Shown here: positions 33,620-41,181 of the stretch, piece by piece
How the letters are laid out: every line of letters starts with the position of its first letter
Numbering within the stretch: position 1 is the stretch's first letter
Source of the DNA: Bacillus benzoevorans
Lineage (GTDB): Bacteria > Bacillota > Bacilli > Bacillales > Cytobacillaceae
DNA: 64,000 bases
Direction of reading: 5' to 3'
Assembly (NCBI RefSeq): GCF_014207535.1
Contig: NZ_JACHGK010000004.1
Location: 124,001 to 188,000, forward strand
Position numbers and translations under genes: made by a program
The notes under the pieces: generated by a model
Database searches by the model: none
What the model was told of the DNA's origin: nothing
What the model saw: the letters and a program-made list of their open reading frames with translations, nothing else

Positions 33620-34803
33620 CGTGCTGACTCCTTCCCGGCGTTTCCAACTAACATCACAACTTCATCATATAATTTTGTACAGGCATCAATATCCGTCACA
33701 CCATTAATATCTTGGAGAACCACTTTAACACCCTCATATCGTTTTTGCGCAGCTAACGTAATCGCTTCTTTGCGGCGCTCGCTGCTAAAAAGGATACACT
33801 GCACCGGTTCTTTACCTTCGATTTTTCCTAATGCCTCAAGCAGACGGTCAAGACGGATGGCAAAACCGGTGGCACCGGTATCCTTGCCGAACTTTTTCAA
33901 AAGCCTGTCATAGCGTCCGCCGCTGGCAATTGGAAATCCAACCTGACCTGCATACACTTCAAATAATATACCTGTATAATAGCTCATATGGCTGACAAGT
34001 GTTAAGTCAAATTTAACCTTTGTTCCTGCTTGACCATAATCCGTCAGAATCTCCCACAACTGTTTTAATTCGAGGAGGGCGCTTTTTCCTTTTCCGTTTT
34101 CAAGCAGTTTTACGGCAGAATCAATAACCTCTTCTCCACCGCGCAGTTTGAGAAAATCTAACAGACGCTGTTTATCAATGGAAGACAAGGTTAATTGCTT
34201 CACATGTTCTTTGTAGCCAACGTAGTTTTTTTCATATAAAAAGGTCGTTAATGCTTTAACCCGTTCTTCCGTTCCTAAAATATCAATAAAGAATTCTTGG
34301 ACAAAGCCAATATGTCCAACTGAAAGCTGAAATGTCTCCAGTCCGGTTTCTGTTAATGAATCGACAAGTAACGCGATGCTTTCGCCGTCCGCGCTGATTG
34401 TACTATCGCCGATACATTCCACGCCGATTTGTTCAAATTCGGCAGGACGTCCGCCTTCGCGCTGCTGGGCACGGAACACATTCGCCGTATAAGCAAGGCG
34501 GAGCGGTAAATCTTCCTTTAGCAGCTTTGATGCGGCAACCCTGGCAATGGGCGACGTCATATCCGGTCTTAGGACAAGAGTATGTCCTTGCTGGTCAAGC
34601 AGCTTAAATAGCTGCTGGTCCAAAATCGCAGAAGCAGCACCAACCGTTTCGTAATACTCCAAAGTTGGTGTTTCCATAAATTGATAGCCCCATTGCTTCA
34701 TCACTTCGCTGATCGCAGTGCGGACCGAATGCTTTGTTTCATATAATTCCGGTAATGTATCTCTCATGCCTAATGGCTTTTCAAACATAAATAAGCGGCT
34801 CAT
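33616..34803 (-). CDS. hisZ: ATP phosphoribosyltransferase regulatory subunit HisZ
   Basis: 395 aa. Class II histidyl-tRNA synthetase paralogue that lacks the anticodon domain and serves as regulatory subunit of short HisG. Motif 2-like LPLRLAYTANVFRAQQREGGRPAEFEQIG and GGRYDRLLKKFGKDTGATGFAI (motif 3 region) are visible. First gene of the his operon, with GAGGTG 9 nt before the ATG. Confidence 0.96.
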   Translation of the reverse strand: MSRLFMFEKPLGMRDTLPELYETKHSVRTAISEVMKQWGYQFMETPTLEYYETVGAASAILDQQLFKLLDQQGHTLVLRPDMTSPIARVAASKLLKEDLPLRLAYTANVFRAQQREGGRPAEFEQIGVECIGDSTISADGESIALLVDSLTETGLETFQLSVGHIGFVQEFFIDILGTEERVKALTTFLYEKNYVGYKEHVKQLTLSSIDKQRLLDFLKLRGGEEVIDSAVKLLENGKGKSALLELKQLWEILTDYGQAGTKVKFDLTLVSHMSYYTGILFEVYAGQVGFPIASGGRYDRLLKKFGKDTGATGFAIRLDRLLEALGKIEGKEPVQCILFSSERRKEAITLAAQKRYEGVKVVLQDINGVTDIDACTKLYDEVVMLVGNAGKESAR

Positions 34804-34864
34804 GCGCTAAAACACCTCAGTTTCAGAATACTTTAGTTCGCTAATGTATTAGTAAGTTAAAGAT

Positions 34865-34894
34865 ATTGTAGCCTTCCATAAACGATATTGTCAA
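34865..34894 (-). promoter_or_regulatory. SigA promoter of the histidine operon
   Basis: TTGACA (34889-34894), 18 nt, TACAAT (34865-34870). The leader from about 34858 to the hisZ ATG is short (about 55 nt) and I see no T-box or attenuator in it. Confidence 0.8.
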
Positions 34895-34968
34895 GAGGGA
34901 ATAAAGCGGATATGTACTCCGTTGTAACATTAGTATCACCTTAAACAACGGCTCCGATAAATAGGGGT

Positions 34969-35098
34969 GTTGATTTCCGTTCCAGGCACTTCGCTTTCCT
35001 GCGGGCGACCGACGAGCCTCCTCGACACTTCGTGTCTGCGGGGTCTCGTCTGTCTCGCTTCTCCCGCGGGAGTCTTCGTGCCTTCCACTCCAATCAAC
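34969..35098. repeat. 130-bp GTTGATT...AATCAAC intergenic repeat
   Basis: Begins GTTGATTTCCGTTCCAGGCA and ends TGCCTTCCACTCCAATCAAC; GC-rich centre with nested palindromes such as GACACTTCGTGTC. This type of element recurs in many Bacillaceae genomes (recalled). No coding capacity. Confidence 0.8.
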
Positions 35099-35139
35099 AA
35101 ATTCTCAAAAGCCACATCGATTTACATAACAGTATAAAT

Positions 35140-35176
35140 AAAAAAGGCGACAGGAATCCTCAAGGGATCTGTCACC
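35140..35176 (-). terminator. Terminator after yvoF
   Basis: GGTGACAG-N15-CTGTCGCC followed by TTTTTTA on the minus strand, downstream of yvoF. Confidence 0.8.
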
Positions 35177-35195
35177 TGGTGCGGGTGTACATGTT

Positions 35196-35678
35196 TCACC
35201 CTTTTTTAATCACCTGCATGGGATTTCCGCCGACGAAGGCACCTGCAGGTACATCTTTATGGACCAGCGTTCCGGCAGAGACAATGGCGCCGTCGCCAAT
35301 GGTCACTCCGGGAAGAATGGTAGAATTGGCGCCAATCATCACTTCACTGCCAATCTTTACTTCACCAAGCCGGTATTCTTTTATTAAATATTCATGGGCC
35401 AGGATTGTGGTATTGTAGCCAATGACCGTGTTCCGGCCGACGCTGATTTTTTCCGGAAACATGATATCGAGCATCACCATTAAGGCAAAGGACGTCTCCT
35501 CCCCGACCTTCATCCGCAAAAATGTGCGGTAAAGCCAATTTTTCATGCCAAGAAATGGAGTATAGCGTGCCATTTGAATGACGATAAAATTTTTTACCAC
35601 CTTCCAAAACGGTACGGTTTTATAGACATGCCATAAGGAATTAGCCCCTTCAACCGGATAGCGCTCGGTATTTCTCAT
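35196..35678 (-). CDS. yvoF: Hexapeptide-repeat acyltransferase (YvoF)
   Basis: 160 aa. Left-handed beta-helix O-acetyltransferase type: imperfect hexapeptide turns in KISVGRNTVIGYNTTILAH, VKIGSEVMIGANSTILPGV and TIGDGAIVSAGTLV (about residues 75-145). Acceptor unknown; in B. subtilis it is in the same cluster (hprK-lgt-yvoD-ppaX-yvoF). Overlaps ppaX by 4 nt. Confidence 0.88.
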   Translation of the reverse strand: MRNTERYPVEGANSLWHVYKTVPFWKVVKNFIVIQMARYTPFLGMKNWLYRTFLRMKVGEETSFALMVMLDIMFPEKISVGRNTVIGYNTTILAHEYLIKEYRLGEVKIGSEVMIGANSTILPGVTIGDGAIVSAGTLVHKDVPAGAFVGGNPMQVIKKG

Positions 35679-36328
35679 CCTTGACTCACACCAAGAATGC
35701 GGAGTAAATCATCCATTGTGTCTAACATATAATCCGGCTCCCAGCGCTGTAAAAATTCCTTTCCTTTCAATGACCATGCAACACCGGCCGTTTTCGTACC
35801 AGCGTTTTTCCCCGCTTCAATATCATGATAGTTATCCCCAACCATAATCGCTTCATCCGGTGAAACTCCGAAAAAAGTCAATGCTTTATTTACACCTTCC
35901 GGGTCTGGCTTCACTTTTGTTACGTCATCAAAGGTTACAACGGTTTCGAAAAACGGAGTCAACCCCGTCAAACGGAGCCCCATTTGTACAATTACATTTC
36001 GTTTTGTTGTGACAATACCCATTTTATAGCCAGCTTTGTGCAGCTTTTCAATAGCATCATAAACGCCGGTAAACTCTTTCACATAATGGTCGTGCTGTGT
36101 TTTATTAAAATCAAGGTAGGTTTGCCGCAGCAGTTCCATTCGTTCGGCGTCCACCTTCGAAAAGGTTTCTTCAAGCGGAGGTCCCATAAAATGGATAACA
36201 TCTTCTCGTTTATACTGATTCGGATAATATTTATCCAATGCATGTAAGAAGGATTGGATAATTAATTCATTTGTATCGATCAATGTTCCATCTAAATCAA
36301 ACAACAGCGTTGTAATATTATGATTCAT
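35675..36328 (-). CDS. ppaX: Pyrophosphatase PpaX (HAD family)
   Basis: 217 aa. HAD motif I FDLDGTLIDTNE (about residues 9-20), motif II VTTK, motif III Lys in KVKPDPEGVNKAL and motif IV VGDNYHDIEAGKNAG. In Bacillus PpaX hydrolyses the pyrophosphate that HPrK/P releases when it dephosphorylates P-Ser-HPr, so its co-location with hprK is functional. Overlaps yvoD. Confidence 0.94.
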   Translation of the reverse strand: MNHNITTLLFDLDGTLIDTNELIIQSFLHALDKYYPNQYKREDVIHFMGPPLEETFSKVDAERMELLRQTYLDFNKTQHDHYVKEFTGVYDAIEKLHKAGYKMGIVTTKRNVIVQMGLRLTGLTPFFETVVTFDDVTKVKPDPEGVNKALTFFGVSPDEAIMVGDNYHDIEAGKNAGTKTAGVAWSLKGKEFLQRWEPDYMLDTMDDLLRILGVSQG

Positions 36329-37265
36329 ACGTCAATTCCTTTCCTTTTGCCAATTCGGACCGCTTCCAAAGGACTGCCACTGTCACGGTTAAGATAATGG
36401 CTACGGTCAAACGGATGAAGAGAAGATAATACACCGGTATGCCAAGCAGGGTAAAGACAAGGGTATCCTCGATCACCGCGTGGCATGTACTGAGAAAAAT
36501 AAAGGCAATCGTTAAATCCTTTTTCGTTACACCTTCTTCTTTTGCCGCTTGGATCATGACCCCTGCACCATATGCCAGACCGAATGTCAGACCTGCAGCA
36601 AGTGTAGTCGCCGTATTTTTACTAACACCTAAAAACCGCGTAACCGGCTCCATCCATCCGGCAAATAAATCGATCCAGCCCTTTTCTTTTAAAAATTGAA
36701 TCCCCAGCATAAGCGGAATAACAATCACCGCCAGCTGCACCACTCCCATAAAGGCATGCTGCAAACCAAGCAGGCTGATTTCTCCCCAGCCTTGTGGAAC
36801 TGCTGTTGCAGCTGTTGAGGCGAAACCGAAATGTGCCGGCTCTGAGCCGCCCTGCCACAGCAGATTAATGAGAACCGCTGAGAGAATCGCGAGCCCAATG
36901 CGGTTGAGGAGCACAATCCACAGCTTGACGCCGACCTTTAAGACAACACCGGATTCAATCAGCATGCTGTGTGAAAAAGAAAGCATAACAGCGATAATAA
37001 AAGCTTCCTTTACGGTTAAATCAAGGGATAATATCGCTCCGATGGCCCCGTATAAATTAAGAAAATTCCCGATGACAAGCGGTATCGCCGCATCCCCTGA
37101 TAAGCCAAGTACATTCATAAACGGGGAAATCACTTCCATCAGCCATGGAAAAAACGGAGTATACTGCAGCATCGTGACGATTAAAGTGATCGGAAAGATG
37201 ATCTTTCCAAAAGTCCAGGTCACCTGTAATCCGGTCAAAAACCCTCTTTTTAAAGTTCCAGTCAT
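36318..37265 (-). CDS. yvoD: Nucleoside recognition domain membrane protein (YvoD)
   Basis: 315 aa with about eight hydrophobic helices and two Gate/nucleoside-recognition-type halves (around residues 45-150 and 190-300; AGLTFGLAYGAGVMIQAAKEEG). Start set at the ATG at 37265, 9 nt from GGGAG; a GTG two codons earlier is possible. Related to spore maturation proteins SpmA/B; transported substrate unknown. In the hprK-lgt cluster. Confidence 0.85.
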   Translation of the reverse strand: MTGTLKRGFLTGLQVTWTFGKIIFPITLIVTMLQYTPFFPWLMEVISPFMNVLGLSGDAAIPLVIGNFLNLYGAIGAILSLDLTVKEAFIIAVMLSFSHSMLIESGVVLKVGVKLWIVLLNRIGLAILSAVLINLLWQGGSEPAHFGFASTAATAVPQGWGEISLLGLQHAFMGVVQLAVIVIPLMLGIQFLKEKGWIDLFAGWMEPVTRFLGVSKNTATTLAAGLTFGLAYGAGVMIQAAKEEGVTKKDLTIAFIFLSTCHAVIEDTLVFTLLGIPVYYLLFIRLTVAIILTVTVAVLWKRSELAKGKELTYES

Positions 37266-37323
37266 TTCCACTATCTCCCTTTTCTTGCTGCTCTGTCTTC
37301 TTTCTGTCTGGATTTATTGCACT

Positions 37324-38139
37324 TTAGCTGTTCTTATCTAAATAACGGATATTCGCATAGCCCTTTACGCGCCGGTAGATCATCGCGATGATACCGAAGG
37401 CAATCAATGCCGCTGAAATCAGCTGTGCCATCCGCAGATCTCCAATCATTAAGCTGTCGGTACGCAAGCCTTCGATGAAAAAGCGTCCGGCTGAATACCA
37501 AATCACATAGGTAAGGAACATTTCGCCCCTCCCGAGATTCACCCTGCGCAGCAGAATTAAAACGAGAAAACCAAGTAAATCCCAAACCGATTCATATAAA
37601 AATGTAGGGTGATAATAAACCCCCTCGATATACATTTGATTAATGATAAACTCAGGCAGGTGCAGGTTTTCGAGAAAGGTACGAGTCACCTCTCCGCCGT
37701 GTGCCTCCTGATTCATAAAGTTTCCCCATCTGCCAATCGCTTGTCCTAAAATGATACTTGGCGCCGCGATATCAGCAAGCTTCCAAAAGGAAATGTTTCT
37801 TTTTTTCGTAAAAAAATAGGCCGTCAGCACCGAGCCAATCAAAGCACCGTGAATCGCAATGCCCCCGTGCCAAATTGCCATGATTTCCCCAGTGTTTTGG
37901 GCATAATAATCCCATTCAAAAATCACATAATATATACGTGCCGATATGATTGCAATCGGAATCGCCCACAGCATTAAGTCAGCAAACAAATCTTTATCGA
38001 GACCGCGCCGGGTTGATTCACGCATGGCAATCATCAGGGCAAGAATAATCCCTGCCCCGATTATCACCCCATACCAATGTACATCAATAGGGCCGAGCGA
38101 GACCGCTACCGGATCCAATGGCTGTATTGCCTTTTCCAT
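37324..38139 (-). CDS. lgt: Prolipoprotein diacylglyceryl transferase
   Basis: 271 aa, seven membrane helices. Transfers diacylglyceryl from phosphatidylglycerol to the lipobox cysteine, the first step in maturing lipoproteins such as the two cytochromes here. Signature GQAIGRWGNFMNQEAHGG (about residues 135-152) with the essential Arg and Asn; also HGGIAIHGALIG and RRVNLGRGEMFLTY. Between hprK and yvoD as in B. subtilis. Confidence 0.96.
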   Translation of the reverse strand: MEKAIQPLDPVAVSLGPIDVHWYGVIIGAGIILALMIAMRESTRRGLDKDLFADLMLWAIPIAIISARIYYVIFEWDYYAQNTGEIMAIWHGGIAIHGALIGSVLTAYFFTKKRNISFWKLADIAAPSIILGQAIGRWGNFMNQEAHGGEVTRTFLENLHLPEFIINQMYIEGVYYHPTFLYESVWDLLGFLVLILLRRVNLGRGEMFLTYVIWYSAGRFFIEGLRTDSLMIGDLRMAQLISAALIAFGIIAMIYRRVKGYANIRYLDKNS

Positions 38140-38183
38140 CTTTTCCCCTCCAAATTATTTAGTACTCTTCATCCAGGAAGTGA

Positions 38184-39128
38184 TTAGTATAAGAAATCGT
38201 CTTGCTGACCACCGTCTTCGATTGACTCTGACAGCTTGTTAGTAAAAATCTCCGCCGCATTGACTCCCATCCGTTTCAAACGGAAGTTCATCGCCGCCAC
38301 CTCGAGAATGACGGCAAGGTTTCTTCCTGGCCGTACCGGAATGGTCAGTCTGGTCAAGTCAGTATCAATGATTTTCATTTTCTCCTCATCAAGTCCCAAT
38401 CGGTCATATTGCTTCGTCTGATCCCAAATCTCCAAATTGATGACAAGGGATATCTTTTTATTGCTTAAAACCGCACCGGCACCGAATAAGGTCATGACAT
38501 TAATGATTCCTAAGCCGCGGATTTCCAGGAGATGTTCAATTAATTCCGGCGAAGTTCCGACGAGCGTATTTTCGTCCTCCTGACGGATTTCTACGCAGTC
38601 ATCCGCAACAAGGCGGTGTCCGCGCTTCACCAATTCCAGGGCCGTTTCACTTTTACCGACGCCGCTTTGTCCCATGATTAAGACACCGACACCATAGACA
38701 TCAACCAAAACACCATGAATGGCTGTTGTCGGTGCTAGTTTGCTTTCTAAAAAATTCGTTAATAGACCTGAAAAACGAGTGGTCTTCTGCTTTGTCCGCA
38801 AAAGCGGCACTGATTCACGCTCCGCTGCTTCAATCAATTCCATCGGCACGGGAAGATCTCTCGTAATGATAATGCCCGGAGTGACATCGGTACATAGATT
38901 CTCCATCCGCAAGCCGCGTTCGCCTGCAGTCAGCTTTTCAGCAAATGTCAGTTCCGTCATGCCCACTAATTGAATCCGGTCAGCCGGATAGTAATCAAAA
39001 TAGCCGGCAAGCTCCAGCCCCGGTCTTGATATATCACTTGTTGTAATCGGGCGGTTAATCCCCTCTTCCCCGCTGATCAGCTCAAGCTTAAACTTCTCAA
39101 TCACGTCTTTTGTGCGTACTTTAACCAA
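38184..39128 (-). CDS. hprK: HPr kinase/phosphorylase
   Basis: 314 aa from a TTG at 39128 with AAAGGAG nearby; the frame is open for 49 more codons upstream but only this start gives MVKVRTKDVIEKFKLELISG. Bifunctional sensor that phosphorylates or dephosphorylates Ser46 of HPr and Crh in response to fructose bisphosphate and phosphate, driving CcpA catabolite repression. P-loop GQSGVGKSETALELV (about residues 154-168), DD in LVADDCVEI, and the signature LEIRGLGIINVMTLFGAGAV. Confidence 0.96.
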   Translation of the reverse strand: MVKVRTKDVIEKFKLELISGEEGINRPITTSDISRPGLELAGYFDYYPADRIQLVGMTELTFAEKLTAGERGLRMENLCTDVTPGIIITRDLPVPMELIEAAERESVPLLRTKQKTTRFSGLLTNFLESKLAPTTAIHGVLVDVYGVGVLIMGQSGVGKSETALELVKRGHRLVADDCVEIRQEDENTLVGTSPELIEHLLEIRGLGIINVMTLFGAGAVLSNKKISLVINLEIWDQTKQYDRLGLDEEKMKIIDTDLTRLTIPVRPGRNLAVILEVAAMNFRLKRMGVNAAEIFTNKLSESIEDGGQQDDFLY

Positions 39129-39445
39129 AAGAGTTCTCCTTTCGCAATAAGCATTTCTATATTTATCACTGCCCGCAGCGTATTGCCCCCAATCATACTT
39201 TACAGTGTAATCCTTATGCAGGCATTCAGTAAACACTATTTTATCACTTTTTGTATGAGAACCAAATGGAATCACCTATTTCCGCTTAGCTTTGTTAAAT
39301 CTTGTTGTTGATTCATAAACCGCCTTATGTGCATGGGTTCACTAAAGTTCCTTGTGCCAAGGAAAAGTCGTTCACGCCATACACATAAGGCTATTATCAA
39401 CACTGAACTTTAACTGAGCCGGTCACTTAAGGAGACGGCACGACG
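39129..39445. other. Intergenic region hprK-yvlD
   Basis: No gene seen. Holds the hprK leader and a 95-bp palindromic element (39307-39401). Confidence 0.7.
39307..39401. repeat. 95-bp imperfect inverted repeat
   Basis: Arms GTTGAT...GCCTTATGTG...GG and CC...CACATAAGGC...ATCAAC pair along about 28 positions with small interruptions. It would fold as one long hairpin; looks like a small palindromic element of the GTTGAT-ended kind. Confidence 0.65.
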
Positions 39446-39489
39446 CAAAAAGGACTAATGGGGAAACAAAGCCATTTCCCATTAGTCCT
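39446..39489 (-). terminator. Terminator after yvlD
   Basis: AGGACTAATGGG and CCCATTAGTCCT form a 12-bp stem followed by TTTTTG on the minus strand. Confidence 0.85.
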
Positions 39490-39508
39490 GCTTCGAAACG
39501 CAGCAGCA

Positions 39509-39865
39509 TTACTTCTGCTCCTTCGATTTAAATTGATTTTGAATAATTAGATTGACGAACGACATGATGATCGCTGTTAAAAAAGCGGTACCGAAGCTGT
39601 TCAGCTCGAAGGAACTTCCCATTATACTGTCGGTAAGCAGCAGCGTGACGGCATTAATAACTAGTAAAAATAAGCCCAATGTTAAAACCGTTACCGGTAG
39701 TGTCAAAATAATCAAGATCGGCCTAACTAGAATATTTAATAACGACAATACGACACTGGCCCCCAGTGCTGCATAAATACTTTCAATATAGATTGAATCT
39801 TTGAAGAAACCGGCAAGAGCCATAAACAATACTGCATTAATTAAAATCCCCAGCAGCCATTTCAT
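39509..39865 (-). CDS. yvlD: Phage holin family (DUF360) membrane protein YvlD
   Basis: 118 aa with four predicted membrane helices (about residues 2-22, 28-48, 55-78 and 90-110), Pfam phage holin 4-type/DUF360 pattern. In B. subtilis yvlD belongs to the SigW-associated yvlABCD cluster linked with envelope stress. Here only yvlB and yvlD are present; yvlA and yvlC are missing. Confidence 0.85.
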   Translation of the reverse strand: MKWLLGILINAVLFMALAGFFKDSIYIESIYAALGASVVLSLLNILVRPILIILTLPVTVLTLGLFLLVINAVTLLLTDSIMGSSFELNSFGTAFLTAIIMSFVNLIIQNQFKSKEQK

Positions 39866-39956
39866 ATTTCAACACCTCTACAACATAAAGCTTATATTCC
39901 CCACTATATGCTCATCCACGACAGGGCATACGTTATTATGAATATTTTATCTCTAT

Positions 39957-41069
39957 TTATGATTTGCTAATCTTAATGACCCCCGTTTTGGAATCGGCAA
40001 ATAGATGAATTTTGTTTGGAGCATCCTTCACGGATTTGAAGGTTAGGTTTTTCTGGATCAGCTCGCTTTTTTCTTCTACGATTTGAATCCCTTCCACATC
40101 TACCTTAAAGTTTCCTAGATTAGACTTCAATTCACCATTCACCGCAGCGCCTTCCGGAACGGCCAGCAAAATGCCGCCTGTTGTGGTTTTGGCATCAATC
40201 CATTCACATCGATTGCCAAATACTTTACACTCCACATCTCCGTTAAACGACTGCAGTTCTACCTTACGGAAATCTCCATTGATTGTAATCGCACCGTTAA
40301 TCGTTTCAGCCTCCATGTCAGCCGCCACACAATTATTGAAGCTAATCGCACCGTTAGCCGTTTCTGCCTCGATGATGGAGCTCTTGATTTCATCCATGAG
40401 AATCTTTCCATTAGCGGTTTTCACTCTGAATTTCTTTACATCTAATTGTCTGCTGTCAATATTGCCGTTAAACATTCTGATTTTAATTTTTTCATAATCG
40501 GTTTGCGGAATATAAAGGACTGCATTGAGTTTCATCCACTTCTGACCGGTTGAAAAACGGAGACAATCGCCTTCGATGGCAAACATAACATCCTTTAAAA
40601 AGTTCATCCTTGCCTGCTCCTGGTTATCTACACGGTATACGCGCACCTGACACTCCACACGGACATCCTTTTGATCCCATGGAATGACCGTAATATTTCC
40701 GTTTGCTACATCGATATCCATTTTTTTAATAAAGGCATCGGTTTGCTGGAAGATATGCGAGATTTCAATATGCTTTCCGAAATTAAGATCGAGATCGAAA
40801 TCCTTTAGTTTTTTCACAGCCATATCAACGAAATCAAAAAATTTATCTTTCGTTGAATGGTTTTTCCCCTGCCAGCCAGTATCCTTTTGTCCTTCCTTTT
40901 GCTTTTCATCAAATTGGACAAAGGTCGATAATTCCTTAATTAAGTTATCCTGCTTAGCTTCCATTGAAACGGTTGATTTATCCAGTTCAGCTAATAAAAC
41001 CAGTGCCTCATCAACAGTCAGTTTTCCTTCTTCGACCATTTTTAAAATCCGCTTACGCTGTTCATTCAT
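39957..41069 (-). CDS. yvlB: YvlB-like protein with DUF4097 adhesin-type repeat domain
   Basis: 370 aa. N-terminal 35 residues (RILKMVEEGKLTVDEALVLL) form the SHOCT-like helical pair seen in YvlB and LiaX proteins. A linker and then a DUF4097 beta-strand domain (about residues 110-365) with recurring NG/NGxI motifs (MFNGNIDSRQ, ETANGAISFN, ETINGAITING) follow. No signal peptide. B. subtilis yvlB is in the SigW regulon; related LiaX senses antimicrobial peptides. Confidence 0.85.
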   Translation of the reverse strand: MNEQRKRILKMVEEGKLTVDEALVLLAELDKSTVSMEAKQDNLIKELSTFVQFDEKQKEGQKDTGWQGKNHSTKDKFFDFVDMAVKKLKDFDLDLNFGKHIEISHIFQQTDAFIKKMDIDVANGNITVIPWDQKDVRVECQVRVYRVDNQEQARMNFLKDVMFAIEGDCLRFSTGQKWMKLNAVLYIPQTDYEKIKIRMFNGNIDSRQLDVKKFRVKTANGKILMDEIKSSIIEAETANGAISFNNCVAADMEAETINGAITINGDFRKVELQSFNGDVECKVFGNRCEWIDAKTTTGGILLAVPEGAAVNGELKSNLGNFKVDVEGIQIVEEKSELIQKNLTFKSVKDAPNKIHLFADSKTGVIKISKS

Positions 41070-41181
41070 TATTGATTCCTCCTTTAATTAGAGAAATTGC
41101 CTATAGCGATTATACGAATGAAAGGATGAGAAGGTTTCAAAAATAACCCTCCTCATCCAAATAAATCCTTGCCATGAATGT

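Noticed and set aside
34810..34890. T-box leader for the his operon
   Set aside because: The leader is only about 55 nt and lacks the T-box sequence and specifier stem.
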